A DNA stretch of 64,000 nucleotides, taken from Caldilineaceae bacterium bin5. GTDB lineage: Bacteria; Chloroflexota; Anaerolineae; Caldilineales; Caldilineaceae. The translations under genes were made by a program, and so were the position numbers. The notes beneath the pieces were generated by a model, which worked only from the letters and a program-made list of their open reading frames with translations, did not search any database and was not told the DNA's origin. Positions 51,852 through 63,594 of this stretch are shown piece after piece. The DNA is taken from positions 1-64,000 of the forward strand of contig MPML01000003.1 in NCBI GenBank assembly GCA_002238445.1. The letters are read 5' to 3'. The stretch's first letter is position 1, and each line of letters begins with the position of its first letter.

Positions 51852-52907
51852 ATGCCCGACTGGAATCATCTACAAGACTTCCGCGTGGTTCGTCTGAACG
51901 CCGAGCTTTCACCGATGTCCCAATACGAAAGGGATCTCTTTCACGAGCACCACCTCCACCCCTGTGAAGTGGAAGCCAACACGCCCGACACGATTGTCCC
52001 TCGCGTCGCCGACCATGACGCTATCTTTGTAGTCTCGACCGCACTGCCTGAAGGCGTAATCGAAAGCCTGAGCCGCTGCCGCGTAATCTCGCGCCTCGGA
52101 ACGGGAACCGACAAGATCGATGTCGCTGCCGCGACCCGCAAAGGTATACTCGTTACCAATGTTCCTACTTTCTGCGTCGAAGAGCAGGCCGACCATACGA
52201 TGGCGTTGCTGCTTGCCCTCGCACGCAAACTGCCGCAGATGTCGCAGGCCATGTCTGAAGGCGCCTGGAGCAAGGGGCGTAGCCAGGCCTCCACCAATCA
52301 ACGTCTTGCCGGCAGCGTTCTCGGTCTGATCGGCTTCGGCAACTCTGCCAAGGCCGTCGCTCGGCGGGCGCAGGGCTTCGGGCTGCGAGTCATCGCAACC
52401 CGTCGCAATATGGACGCGCCCACAGAAGACGCCGACGAGTTGGGCGTGGCAATGATGGGCCTGGAGGAAGTCCTGGCGCAGTCGGACTATCTGTCCCTTC
52501 ACCTCCCTCTGATCGAAGAGACCCATCATCTCCTCGATGAGGCCAGGTTACGCACAATGAAGCCCGGGGCCTACCTGATCAACACTTCGCGCGGGGCCAT
52601 CGTGGATGAGACGGCATTGGTGGAACTACTGCGCGAAGGTGTCCTGGCAGGAGCCGGAATCGACACGTTCGAAGGCATAGACGTATTTGTCCAGGAAGAG
52701 AGGCCCCCGGACCACCCCCTGCTGTCACTCGACAATGTGATTCTCACCCCCCACGTCGGCGCCATCTCGGTTCAGGCGATGCAGGACGTATCCGACGGCG
52801 GCATTGCCAATGCCGTGGCAGTGCTGAGTGGGTTTTGGCCTCCTCCCGAAAACATTGTCAATCCCGAGGTGGAGCCCAGGTTCCCCCTTGCCGAACGCGA
52901 CGACTGA
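51852..52907 (+). CDS. D-isomer-specific 2-hydroxyacid dehydrogenase (phosphoglycerate-dehydrogenase-like)
   Basis: The 351-residue protein has a first domain with SRLGTGTDKIDVAAATRKGILVTNVPTFCVEEQADHTMALLLALARK, the Rossmann motif GLIGFGNSAKAVARRA (the third Gly is Ala, as in some relatives), the catalytic Arg in NTSRGAIVDE and His in LTPHVGAISVQA. The Glu falls in the FEGIDVF region, where a short insertion makes the assignment less certain. It has its own promoter and lies right of the decayed importer 3 duplicate. The substrate is not known. Confidence 0.9.
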   Translation: MPDWNHLQDFRVVRLNAELSPMSQYERDLFHEHHLHPCEVEANTPDTIVPRVADHDAIFVVSTALPEGVIESLSRCRVISRLGTGTDKIDVAAATRKGILVTNVPTFCVEEQADHTMALLLALARKLPQMSQAMSEGAWSKGRSQASTNQRLAGSVLGLIGFGNSAKAVARRAQGFGLRVIATRRNMDAPTEDADELGVAMMGLEEVLAQSDYLSLHLPLIEETHHLLDEARLRTMKPGAYLINTSRGAIVDETALVELLREGVLAGAGIDTFEGIDVFVQEERPPDHPLLSLDNVILTPHVGAISVQAMQDVSDGGIANAVAVLSGFWPPPENIVNPEVEPRFPLAERDD

Positions 52908-53071
52908 CTCAACCCAGCCTCACACCTTGGCCGATCTAAAACGGTCGAGTCGCAATCAAATTGCCTCGCATTGCGGGGTCAAAAAATTGTTTCGCAGTGG
53001 GATTCAACGGTCGGTGACTGAAACCATTTCAGCTACATGGAAGATTTAACAAAATTAACTGCAAAAAGATT
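52908..53071. other. Intergenic region before the ferredoxin gene
   Basis: No gene seen; about 275 bp separate the dehydrogenase from the ferredoxin start, including the promoter candidate at 53072-53101. Confidence 0.4.
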
Positions 53072-53101
53072 TGCACTGGCTATCATATCTGTTGTATGGT
53101 G
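53072..53101 (+). promoter_or_regulatory. Promoter candidate for the ferredoxin gene
   Basis: TTGCAC (53072-53077), 18-bp spacer, TATGGT (53096-53101), about 82 bp before the start codon. The boxes are only moderate matches. Confidence 0.4.
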
Positions 53102-53182
53102 ACTTTGAATTGCTAGCAAATGTGCTCTAACGTTAGCGATTCACATTCTGTCTTACTCTAGCTTGATGGAGGAGTCAATCCA

Positions 53183-53458
53183 ATGACCCATGTTATCTTT
53201 GATTTGTGCATACGGGACGGTGCCTGCGTAGAGGTCTGCCCGGTGGAATGCATAATCCCAGGTATGCCGGAAGAGGAATGGCCCTGGTACTATATCGATC
53301 CTGAAACCTGCATCGATTGCGGTGCATGTGTACCCGAATGTCCGACCGATGCTATTCTGGCCGAAGAAGACTTGCCGGAAGAATATGCCTACACAACCGA
53401 ACTGAACGCCATGTACTTCGAAGAAGGACCCGGTTACGCAGCTCTCGACATGGTCTGA
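53183..53458 (+). CDS. Ferredoxin with two iron-sulfur cluster motifs
   Basis: The 91-residue protein has cysteines in LCIRDGACVEVCPVECI (residues 9, 15, 19, 23) and in CIDCGACVPECPTDAI (CxxCxxCxxxCP), the pattern of 7Fe or 8Fe bacterial ferredoxins. The first motif has an extended spacing between its first two Cys, as in seven-iron types. The protein is very acidic. It carries electrons in the cytoplasm. GGAGGAG supplies the ribosome site. It is a single-gene unit with its own promoter and a strong terminator. Confidence 0.92.
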   Translation: MTHVIFDLCIRDGACVEVCPVECIIPGMPEEEWPWYYIDPETCIDCGACVPECPTDAILAEEDLPEEYAYTTELNAMYFEEGPGYAALDMV

Positions 53459-53620
53459 TCCTTCGCACCTTTCTCGAGCGAACTTGTGGTCCATCCTGCC
53501 GGCCTGACTCGCCTGACCTCCTTCCATCGGATAAGGAGAAGTGGCAGAAGATTCTGCGCTGAATGCACTAACGGCAGGATCTACTGTTTAAAGGCCAGTT
53601 CGATCGATTTTTGAAACCTT

Positions 53621-53646
53621 GCCCCTGCGCCTGCAGGGGCTTTTCT
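53621..53646 (+). terminator. Intrinsic terminator after the ferredoxin gene
   Basis: GCCCCTGC (53621-53628), GCCT loop, GCAGGGGC (53633-53640), then TTTTCT. It ends the ferredoxin transcript and lies about 40 nt before the next gene. Confidence 0.8.
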
Positions 53647-53684
53647 GTCCGCAGACTCTCTTGTTGTCTCAGGAGGCAAACGCA

Positions 53685-54474
<790 letters not shown>

Positions 54475-54476
<2 letters not shown>

Positions 54477-54506
54477 AAAAAAAAAGTGGAGGGGCAACCC
54501 CTCCAC
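54475..54506 (-). terminator. Intrinsic terminator for importer 4 (minus strand)
   Basis: GTGGAGGGG (54486-54494), CAA, CCCCTCCAC (54498-54506) is a perfect 9-bp stem. On the minus strand it is followed by a run of ten T (plus-strand A-run 54476-54485), overlapping the stop codon of the PIG-L gene. It ends leftward transcription from importer 4. Confidence 0.85.
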
Positions 54507-54565
54507 TCTATGTAAACCCTTCGATTATGTCTGCTCGATGCCGTTACAGCATCTGAGCCTTCCTC

Positions 54566-55981
54566 TTACTGAACCTCACCCATCAACTCTTCCTGCAGTT
54601 CATTGGCTGTATCCGTCAACCCATCGAGCGTCGCCTGAATATCTGCGCCCTGCAATATCTCATTGAAGGCCGTTTCCGCGGCGTCGCGTACAGCCTGGTA
54701 GGAGATGAGTTGCGGTTCATATGCGCCGTAACCCAACAGGGCCAGAGCCTCGCCATACTGCGGGTTCTCCTCTACATATCCGCTCAGATGCGCCTCAGTT
54801 GCCGCACGCGTCGGGAAGTAGTTGCTGGCCTCTACCCAACGGGCCTGTACTTCCGGCGACGTGAACCACTTGATGAACAGCCACGCGGCCAACTCCTGCT
54901 CCGGCGGGCCGGCCGTGATCATTACGTCGGCGCCGTAGATATTCTGCACCGGATTCTCAGTCGTATGCGGAATCGCGGATACGCCCCACACGTCCACGTC
55001 ACGTCCCTGTTCTTCCGCGATCGTAACCATGTCGTTGGCATAGAAGGGCAGGCCTGAACTGGAGCCCTGGGTGAAACTCGCCCGCCGCGCCGCAAACTCA
55101 GGATTCGGATAGCCCTCGGTGAAGAAATAGGCGCAGCCGTTGTCCAGCATGCGCTTCAATATCGTCATCGCGTCAATTGTGGCCTGTCCGTTATAGACAT
55201 AGCCCGTGTTGTCTTCATTCAGCACATCTCCGCCTAAGGCGAATGTCCACGAAGCCAACGCAGAGGCGTCGTCGCGCAGGATGTAGCCGCCAGTGCCATC
55301 GCCGTTCGCTTCGGCCGCAGCGCAGGCCATCTCTTCAAACTCCGTCGGTGTCGTCGGCGGTCCCGCAAAACCCAACTCTTCTAGCCACGTCAGATTGTAA
55401 TACAGAACTTCCATCGAGCGGTTGGGCGGGAAGCCCAGGCGCTGGTTGTCGAAAACCGGGTGGACGCCCTGCTCAACGAAACTGGCAAAGTAGTCGGCCC
55501 TTTCTTCCGCCGACAAACCCCAGTAAGGATCATCGATATACGTGTTGAAGTCTGCCAGTACTTCGTTCAGCTGATAGAATGCCTGATCGTTCTGATAACC
55601 AACAATCAGACTCGCAGGCTGCTCGCCCGATGCCGTGCTTGCGTTCACCTTGTCGCGGATATCGTTGTAGCCGCCCTGGTTCTGCGCGTCCAGGACAATT
55701 CCGCACTCATTGTTCGCGTTAAAGTCCTCGACAATTACTGCCAGCTTCTCCTCACGTGAGCCACTGTGCTGGTGCCACCAGACGATTGTCTGACCGCGCG
55801 GGTCGATGCCGGCCAGCGGGCCATCCATTGCAGGAGCGCATGGCCCCTCTTCCATCGCCTCGCCGCCAGAAGATTCCTCCTCCATCGCCGCCGGAGCCTC
55901 TGTCACCGGCGCCGGGCAAGCAGCCAGCATCAGTGCGGCGACCAAAAGCGTTGCCAGCATCCACATCCGTTTTGAATTCAT
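54566..55981 (-). CDS. Extracellular sugar-binding lipoprotein of ABC transporter (importer 4)
   Basis: The 471-residue protein starts at the ATG at 55981 (AGGAG upstream) with [22 protein letters not shown]. This is a Sec-type lipoprotein signal, unlike the twin-arginine leaders of importers 1 to 3. The mature part has a Glu/Pro-rich linker and then [35 protein letters not shown] and [32 protein letters not shown], a type 1 binding fold. The longer frame to 56521 is a shadow of the permease gene. It is the last gene of importer 4, before a strong terminator. Confidence 0.9.
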   Translation of the reverse strand: MNSKRMWMLATLLVAALMLAACPAPVTEAPAAMEEESSGGEAMEEGPCAPAMDGPLAGIDPRGQTIVWWHQHSGSREEKLAVIVEDFNANNECGIVLDAQNQGGYNDIRDKVNASTASGEQPASLIVGYQNDQAFYQLNEVLADFNTYIDDPYWGLSAEERADYFASFVEQGVHPVFDNQRLGFPPNRSMEVLYYNLTWLEELGFAGPPTTPTEFEEMACAAAEANGDGTGGYILRDDASALASWTFALGGDVLNEDNTGYVYNGQATIDAMTILKRMLDNGCAYFFTEGYPNPEFAARRASFTQGSSSGLPFYANDMVTIAEEQGRDVDVWGVSAIPHTTENPVQNIYGADVMITAGPPEQELAAWLFIKWFTSPEVQARWVEASNYFPTRAATEAHLSGYVEENPQYGEALALLGYGAYEPQLISYQAVRDAAETAFNEILQGADIQATLDGLTDTANELQEELMGEVQ

Positions 55982-56094
55982 TAGGTTGGGTCTCCTGTTG
56001 TGTCTGAATACCGAAAAGGAAAACAAAATACTGAAATCTGTTACCGAAATGTCGATACCCTTCTCCCTTCCATGCCTGGCCAGGAAAGAGCTTT

Positions 56095-56988
56095 CTACCC
56101 CTTGAGGCCAGTCGTGGCGATCCCCTCGATGAAATGGCGTTGTGTAAAGAAATACAGGATGACGATTGGCAGCATTGTGATTATTGCCCCGGCCATCTGC
56201 AAATGCAGCAGTGCACCTGCCTCGTCCAGAAAAGAAAGCAAACCATAGGAAATCGGCCGCCAGTCCGGCGTCGTCGTTACCAAAATCGGCCAGGCCAGCG
56301 CATTCCAGGCGCCGACAAATCCGAACAACACCAGAGTCATTACCGCTGCACTGGAAAGGGGTAGAACAACAGTAATTAAATAGCGCAGATGCCCTGATCC
56401 ATCTATCTGCGCCGAGTCCCAAAGTTCGCGAGGAATCTGCTGGAAAAACTGGCGTAGCAGGAAAATCCCAAAAGCGCTCGCCATAAACGGGATCGTCAAC
56501 GATGGCCAGTTGTTTAGCCACGGCACCGGACTTATGCGGCCTAACCAGGAAACCGTGATGAAATTCGGCACCCAGGTTATCGCCTCCGGCAACATTAACG
56601 TCGAGAGCATCAGCGTGAACAAAAAGCCCTTTCCGGGAAACTCCATCTGCGCAAACGCGTAAGCCGCCAGCGCGCAGAAAACTACCGCACCTCCAACCGA
56701 AATTAGCGTAATCTTGACGCTGTTCATAAAGTAGAGCGAGAACTGCGCGTCGCGCCAGGCCTCAGTGTAATTGCTCCACTGCGGGGTGGCAGGAAGAGCC
56801 CGCCCCCCGGTGGCTTCGGTGAGATTCATCAACGAGACGCTGACCGTATAGAGAAATGGGAGAATAGCGGCGGCCGCCCCAATGATCAGCACGGAATAGA
56901 TGACCGCCCTGTTCAGCGCCGCCCGCCGCGTCGCCGGATCTGCCTGCCGAGTAGTAACGGTTGTGCCGCCCACTACCGCCTCAACCAT
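56095..56988 (-). CDS. Carbohydrate ABC transporter permease, MalG-like (importer 4)
   Basis: The 297-residue permease has helix 1 at [25 protein letters not shown] and the EAA loop [24 protein letters not shown] near residue 198, with [12 protein letters not shown] at the end. GGAGGG lies 6 nt before the ATG. Its start overlaps the end of the MalF-like gene by 8 nt, so the two are translationally coupled. Confidence 0.9.
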   Translation of the reverse strand: MVEAVVGGTTVTTRQADPATRRAALNRAVIYSVLIIGAAAAILPFLYTVSVSLMNLTEATGGRALPATPQWSNYTEAWRDAQFSLYFMNSVKITLISVGGAVVFCALAAYAFAQMEFPGKGFLFTLMLSTLMLPEAITWVPNFITVSWLGRISPVPWLNNWPSLTIPFMASAFGIFLLRQFFQQIPRELWDSAQIDGSGHLRYLITVVLPLSSAAVMTLVLFGFVGAWNALAWPILVTTTPDWRPISYGLLSFLDEAGALLHLQMAGAIITMLPIVILYFFTQRHFIEGIATTGLKG

Positions 56989-58891
56989 AGAAGACCCTCC
57001 GGCTGGCGATCCGGTTGTTGATCAGCGTAATCACCATAATAATGATCAAGAGCAGAATGGCCAGAGCAGAGGCATAGCCATAGCGCGTATCCCGTTTGAA
57101 CGCTTGAAAAATGACTATGCTGGCTGTGTCGGTCGTACCCAGCGCCGCCGCCTGCCGCAAAACGAAAATGTGATTAAAAGCCTTGAAAGTGCCAATTACA
57201 GCATAAAGCGAAAGAAAGTAGATCGTCGGCGAAAGCAGCGGCAGCGTCACATGACGGAACTGTGCCCAGCCCCCGGCGCCATCAATATCGGCTACTTCGT
57301 ACAACTCACTGGGAATGGCGCCCAGTCCGGCCAAAAAAATCACCGTATCGAAGCCGACATACGTCCATATGCCGTAAAGCATGATTGCCACCAGCGCCAA
57401 ACTGGGACCCGACAGGATGGGACCTAGATCGAACTTCCCGCCCGTAATCATTTGGATAATGCCGGCCGGTTCACTCAACCATAGTAGCGGTTCGGCACCG
57501 AACCAATCCAGCATGCTGTTCAGCGGTGCGGTGGGCCGGTTGGAGAAAATAATGCGGAAAACGGCTGCTGTCCCGACGAACGGCGCCACATAAGGCAAAA
57601 AGTAGAGAACTCGGAAAAACGTCTGCCCTCGAATTTTCTGGAATAGCAGCGCCGCCAAAATCAGTGCAAGTCCCAACTGAATCGGAACCGTCCCCAATAC
57701 ATAGAAGACGGTCGCCATCAACCCGTTCCACCAATCCTCGTCGCCCGCCGAGACCACCCGCGGCAACTCAGCAATCAACACCCAGGCGCCCACCATCAAT
57801 ACAACTGCGCCCAAAAGCCTCATTGCCATTCCTGTATTGGAAGAGCGGTCCCGCGCACTCTCCCACAGCCGCCACGCCACTAGCAGCAGCAGAAACCCTG
57901 CGCTGATAGTCACTATCTGCGACCAGAGTTCCAGGCCCACGCCCTCTTCCAGCGCTTCGGCGTAGGCCGAGTTAATCTCCGTCCACGTCAACCAGGCCAG
58001 CGCGGCCCCGCCAATCAGACTGATGCCAGCACTGAAGAATGGCATGAAATAGATGCGCTCGCGTCTGTCCGTAGGCATCTGACGATTTACGAGCAGTGCC
58101 CAAATCCCTCCCCCGGCCAGTATGACGACTGCGACCCACAACGCAATCTGCATCTTCGGCAGCCACCATGTCTCTACCACCAGTCCGCGAAATGCCTCCT
58201 GTGTGTTGGCCCGCCCCCGCAGTTTCGAAGGAATCAGCAGCATCTCCGGCAGGAGAATATAGACAAAGCGCGTAAAGAGAGCAGTTCCGATTGCCGTCAG
58301 CAGCCCAGGCACCAACCACCGCATCGACTCTGTCTGATGCTCCCTTTGATCCTGAACGGCACGCGCGATCGTGTGCACCGCGAAATAGACCAGCCCGGCA
58401 GCCAGCCAGAACGCCAGAATGTAGATCAGGTTGTCAATTGCTTTAACGTAGTTGCCCAGGCCGTCATAAGTACCGACGATCTTGTTCAGACCGCGTAGTG
58501 TACTTTCATATGCAGCAAAGGCAAGAGGGAAGAGGCCAAAGAGACCGATGATGATGTAGGCTGGCGCCAGGAACGAATAGGCCAGAAGCATCTCGCGTAT
58601 TCGTCTGCCCTGTCGCCCGCGGAACCAGTTGGGCGCCGCCCGCATTTGTTGCCGGATGTCACTGCGAACTGCCGCGGTTTGAGAAGCTGTACTTTCCACT
58701 TGGAGGCCGCTTTCCCAGATCTTCAGAGCCACTCTGCCGACGCCGGATTTTTCGCTCGTATTATAGTGCAAGCTCGGCTTTGCGTCAACGAAAGCGCCTT
58801 CTGCTCGGTTTTCCAACAAGCTGCCTTCAATGCGACAGCCGCAAGCCCTTGGGCGCTTGCAGAATCCTGACGATTGCTGAAATTGTAGCAC
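56981..58891 (-). CDS. Oversized MalF-like ABC permease with extra membrane segments (importer 4)
   Basis: The C-terminal 290 residues are a normal MalF-type permease with the EAA loop [25 protein letters not shown]. Before it there are about 230 additional residues with roughly six more hydrophobic segments (for example [72 protein letters not shown]), inserted after the first helix [22 protein letters not shown]. The start is uncertain: the frame opens at 58891, but the first 80 residues look non-coding. The ATG at 58645 ([13 protein letters not shown]) is a more natural start, without a clear ribosome site. Confidence 0.8.
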   Translation of the reverse strand: MLQFQQSSGFCKRPRACGCRIEGSLLENRAEGAFVDAKPSLHYNTSEKSGVGRVALKIWESGLQVESTASQTAAVRSDIRQQMRAAPNWFRGRQGRRIREMLLAYSFLAPAYIIIGLFGLFPLAFAAYESTLRGLNKIVGTYDGLGNYVKAIDNLIYILAFWLAAGLVYFAVHTIARAVQDQREHQTESMRWLVPGLLTAIGTALFTRFVYILLPEMLLIPSKLRGRANTQEAFRGLVVETWWLPKMQIALWVAVVILAGGGIWALLVNRQMPTDRRERIYFMPFFSAGISLIGGAALAWLTWTEINSAYAEALEEGVGLELWSQIVTISAGFLLLLVAWRLWESARDRSSNTGMAMRLLGAVVLMVGAWVLIAELPRVVSAGDEDWWNGLMATVFYVLGTVPIQLGLALILAALLFQKIRGQTFFRVLYFLPYVAPFVGTAAVFRIIFSNRPTAPLNSMLDWFGAEPLLWLSEPAGIIQMITGGKFDLGPILSGPSLALVAIMLYGIWTYVGFDTVIFLAGLGAIPSELYEVADIDGAGGWAQFRHVTLPLLSPTIYFLSLYAVIGTFKAFNHIFVLRQAAALGTTDTASIVIFQAFKRDTRYGYASALAILLLIIIMVITLINNRIASRRVFYG

Positions 58892-59075
58892 TCTGCCATT
58901 AACTTCTGGTTAAGCAGAGGTCAACATTTGGGCGTTTCGGCTGATTTTATCAGCCCAACCTGGTGCCGCCGAAACAGCGACTTGCCTCCCGCAAACCAAG
59001 CAGGAGACCCGTATCCTCGCCTGCGCCCAGGCAATCCATTTTCAGGAGGACCTGAGTCCTCACTAAGGAACAACC
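58892..59075. other. Short intergenic region upstream of importer 4
   Basis: No supported gene. Presumably holds the importer 4 promoter and the end of the beta-propeller transcript. Confidence 0.3.
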
Positions 59076-59756
59076 TCACGCAACCAACAATCTTCCTATC
59101 TCACAGGTTTCGGCATTGCAAAACCACAGCACACCCTTGTGTATCGTCATGCCATGGACTTCGTCCGGCGCCTCTACCCGCATCACGTCAAATATGCGCC
59201 CACTCTCCGGGTCCAACAGGCAGACCGTGCCCGCCGATGTATCAGAAACCCATAGTTTCCCGTCATCCGCCCAGGCAATGCCGTGAACACGCAGCCCCGG
59301 CGCACGAAAACTGTGCGTCTCTTGCCAGCCGTCAGGATCCATTACATGCACCATCTGCGACGGCGGCGAAGCCACATACAGTTTGTCGTCGCGCCACTCC
59401 AGCCCATGGGCGCCTGTCTCCTGAGCGTCTGCCGCCGCCTCTCGCCATGCCACCACACCAGTGCCGGGTGAGCTGTACTTGGCGACGGTCCGGCCCGTGT
59501 CGGCATCCAACTGCGCAATTTTCCTCTCATAAGTGGACGCGATCCATACGTATCCGCCCCCCACAGTGATTCCGCTTGAGTGGACCGTATCGGTCTGAAC
59601 GTCAAACAGTACTTCCCCCGAACTAAAGTCCTGCCGATAGAGCCTATTGTTGCCCTGATCTATGCACCACAGTCCATCGCCGCTGGCCTGGAGCCCATTG
59701 GGATGCGGCCCCGGACTTGCGAAACGCTTCTCTACCTGCGCGATTTTCACCGGCAT
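59076..59756 (-). CDS. Beta-propeller protein (SMP-30/NHL-like), second copy type
   Basis: The 226-residue protein resembles the one at 2492-3199: HPNGLQASGDGLWCIDQGNNRLYRQD, GGGYVWIASTYERKIAQLD, HGLEWRDDKLYVASPPSQMVHVMD, HGIAWADDGKLWVSDTSAG and HGMTIHKGVLWFCNAE mark successive blades. The ATG at 59756 follows GGAGGG by 8 nt; the frame to 60128 is an unsupported extension. No signal peptide. It stands alone on the minus strand, divergent from aspS. A lactonase-like or regulatory role is possible but unproven. Confidence 0.75.
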   Translation of the reverse strand: MPVKIAQVEKRFASPGPHPNGLQASGDGLWCIDQGNNRLYRQDFSSGEVLFDVQTDTVHSSGITVGGGYVWIASTYERKIAQLDADTGRTVAKYSSPGTGVVAWREAAADAQETGAHGLEWRDDKLYVASPPSQMVHVMDPDGWQETHSFRAPGLRVHGIAWADDGKLWVSDTSAGTVCLLDPESGRIFDVMRVEAPDEVHGMTIHKGVLWFCNAETCEIGRLLVA

Positions 59757-60051
59757 GACAATACCCTCCACTGGCTGGAATGTGAACTGACGTATGCCCT
59801 CTGGAAATCTGCTCCCCAAATTCCATACCATACAGGCCAACCTACTCCGCGTCAAGTCTACCTCCCGCACCATTGTGATCATCCCGACCGGGCCGAAAAA
59901 TTGCATCCCCTCCCTGTCCCATCTATAATTGTTTACTTGAGATGCACGCAGCGGGACGGCCGCACGGTTCACATAGCGCAAGAAATTTTCCAAATTACTG
60001 TGCGCTGTCACTCTGCAAAAAATAATCGTTCCAACTAAACGGAGCACTGCC
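59757..60051. other. Divergent intergenic region between the beta-propeller gene and aspS
   Basis: About 295 bp that must contain both promoters. No T-box, strong hairpin or well-matched promoter was recognised. Confidence 0.35.
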
Positions 60052-61914
<1,863 letters not shown>

Positions 61915-62028
61915 GAGGATGCTCAGCCCGCTCGTGGAGAGGGGCCTATCTGCCTGGAGCAGCTCCCGCCCTCAGAATTTCGGCTCGTGATAGCGGCTGT
62001 GCGTCAAGCGTGTGTTTTAGTCTCTATT

Positions 62029-62322
62029 GTAACTACTCAGCAGCAGTCTCAACGCATACCAGAACAAGGCAAGCAGAGGTGTTCTCTTCCCTCTCTTGCC
62101 TGTTTTTTTGGCGGTCGGCCGCAAGCGGCCTCCCTTGTGCAGGGGCTGCGCCCCCGCAACGCCCCCCTCCAAAACCATGCCTCAGCGACCTTACGCCCTC
62201 AGCGCAGCCGTGCCGCTCCAGCAACCTGGCGGCTGCCAACCGGTGCCGCTGTCAGATTTCCTGAATAGCTGCTGCGAAAAAAGGCAGGTCAAGACAGACA
62301 AATGATGCGGCTTGCAAGCTGA
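62029..62322. mobile_element. Structured MITE-like repeat, copy C
   Basis: Left end GTAACTACTCAGCAGCA resembles the left end of copy B; the right end near 62322 (GCGGCTTGCAAGCTGA) is less certain. The core CTCCCTTGTGCAGGGGCTGCGCCCCCGC is identical to copies A and B. Two internal hairpins keep their pairing with different bases: AGGCAAG/CTTGCCT (62067-62101) where B has GAGGGGAG/CTCCCCTC, and GGCCGC/GCGGCC (62117-62130) where A and B have GGGCC/GGCCC. No target duplication is visible and no protein is encoded. Confidence 0.65.
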
Positions 62323-62365
62323 TTTTTCTGCCTGCGACTGGCTGGCAAACTACCAATATTCTTGT

Positions 62366-62394
62366 TTGGAATCCGATCCCGGATATGCTATAGT
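62366..62394 (+). promoter_or_regulatory. Promoter for the 6S-like RNA
   Basis: TTGGAA (62366-62371), 17-bp spacer, TATAGT (62389-62394) with TG one base upstream (extended -10). The predicted start near 62401 coincides with the beginning of the closing stem of the RNA. Confidence 0.6.
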
Positions 62395-62400
62395 TTCCAT

Positions 62401-62589
62401 GCAGCCCTGCAATGCCCGTGATTGGCTAGTTTGAGGGCGAACCAACACCAGAAACAGGGGAGTTTGGCGAAGGTGCGCAGATGTGATAGCCCGCCCGTTG
62501 AGGGTTAGGGCAAGACGGAAGCGACCAGCCGGCGCCCACCTACGAACTTCGGTTCGTACCCACTGGATCACACGGCATTGCGGGGTCTC
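62401..62589 (+). ncRNA. ssrS: Structured small RNA, probable 6S RNA (SsrS)
   Basis: The roughly 190-nt transcript is bounded by a promoter and a strong terminator. Its ends pair: CCCTGCAATGCC-CGTGAT (62405-62422) with ATCACACGGCATTGCGGGG (62567-62585), 17 pairs with a small internal loop. The 5' sequence CCCTGCAATGCCCGTGAT is similar to the closing stem of many bacterial 6S RNAs, and the length is right. A TTCG-capped hairpin (62541-62558) lies in the 3' half. 6S RNA binds housekeeping RNA polymerase in stationary phase. The assignment rests on stem, length and context; no covariance search was possible. Confidence 0.6.
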
Positions 62590-62629
62590 AAAAGCGTCCG
62601 GGGTCACCCGGACGCTTTTCTTTTGTCCC
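62590..62629 (+). terminator. Strong intrinsic terminator after the 6S-like RNA
   Basis: AAAAGCGTCCGGG (62590-62602), GTCA loop, CCCGGACGCTTTT (62607-62619), then TCTTTTGTCC. The 13-bp perfect stem with A- and T-tracts would terminate in both directions. Confidence 0.9.
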
Positions 62630-62694
62630 TTCTGAAGCCTGTAACTGACAGGCATTTCCATTCGGCCCAAATGCAGCGATCGGACCAAGATCTT

Positions 62695-63594
62695 ATGGAA
62701 GTCCAGCGCAACAATTCGACCCGTATATATCCGGTGGACCTGCAGGCCCACAGCAACTGTTCAGACGGTACCGACACGCCGCAGGAGTTGGTCGACAAAG
62801 CGGCCGCGCTGGGCATCCGCGTACTGGCGGTGACTGACCACGACAGCGTACTCGGCGTTGCCGACGCCCAGGCCCACGGCGCCGCCGCAGGGGTGCACGT
62901 GCTTCCCGCAGTCGAGTTCAGTACCGCTCGCGACCGCGAAAACGACTTTCGAGACTTCGACATCTTGGGATATGGCATCGACCCGACCAACGCAACCCTG
63001 GTCGCTACGCTGGAACGCCTCAAGGAAAGCCGCTTTGACCAGAAAACACGCCAGGTAAAGCGGCTTCAGAGCTATGGGCTGCACGTGCCGGTTGACGAAG
63101 TACTGGCGCTGGCAGGAGGCGTGCCGGGGCGTCCCCACATCGCCCAAATCGCTCTCAAATACAACCCGCACAAGTTCTCTTCCATTACCGACGTCTTCGA
63201 AAAGTACCTCGCGTCCGACGCCCAATACCCTACAAACGTGCCTCGTACCTTCATCCCGGGCGTCATCGACGCAATCGAACTGACACACGCCGCCGGCGGC
63301 AAGGCTGTTCTCGCACATCCCGGCATCTATCGGCGCATTCGCAGTCTCGAAGAGTCGCTGTCTCGCCTCGCCGATGTGGGTCTCGATGGTCTTGAAATCC
63401 AATATCCCTATGCTGACGAGGGAAGGGACTCAACCGACAGGCCGATTTCCTGTTTTGCCGAGCTGGCGAATCGTTTCGGCCTGTTCTCCACCGGCGGCAG
63501 CGACTACCACGGCGACCGCAAACCAAATCGCCTCGGCGAAGCCGGTCTCGAATGGGAAGAATGGGAAAAGCTGCGGGACGAACAAGGATGGTAG
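62695..63594 (+). CDS. PHP-domain metal-dependent phosphoesterase
   Basis: The 299-residue protein has the PHP-family motifs: DLQAHSNCSDGTDTPQELV (first His motif), RVLAVTDHDSVLGVADA (second), LPAVEFSTARDREN (Glu of the third) and, late, STGGSDYHGDRKPNRLG (Asp and His). Relatives include 3',5'-nucleoside bisphosphate phosphatases of the RNase AM type. The frame opens at 62578 inside the terminator; starts at 62671 and 62695 are both possible, without a clear ribosome site. The next gene overlaps its last 7 nt. Confidence 0.88.
   Translation: MEVQRNNSTRIYPVDLQAHSNCSDGTDTPQELVDKAAALGIRVLAVTDHDSVLGVADAQAHGAAAGVHVLPAVEFSTARDRENDFRDFDILGYGIDPTNATLVATLERLKESRFDQKTRQVKRLQSYGLHVPVDEVLALAGGVPGRPHIAQIALKYNPHKFSSITDVFEKYLASDAQYPTNVPRTFIPGVIDAIELTHAAGGKAVLAHPGIYRRIRSLEESLSRLADVGLDGLEIQYPYADEGRDSTDRPISCFAELANRFGLFSTGGSDYHGDRKPNRLGEAGLEWEEWEKLRDEQGW

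Noticed and set aside
53619-53684. Upstream start for the PIG-L protein
   Set aside because: It would run through the terminator of the ferredoxin gene; the AGGAGG before 53685 settles the start.
55982-56521. N-terminal extension of the importer 4 binding protein to 651 residues
   Set aside because: The extension is antisense-like reading through the permease gene; the lipoprotein signal starts at 55981 with a ribosome site.
62117-62155. GC-rich hairpins of MITE copy C as the aspS terminator
   Set aside because: No T-tract follows, and the same hairpins occur in copies not downstream of aspS; they belong to the repeat element.
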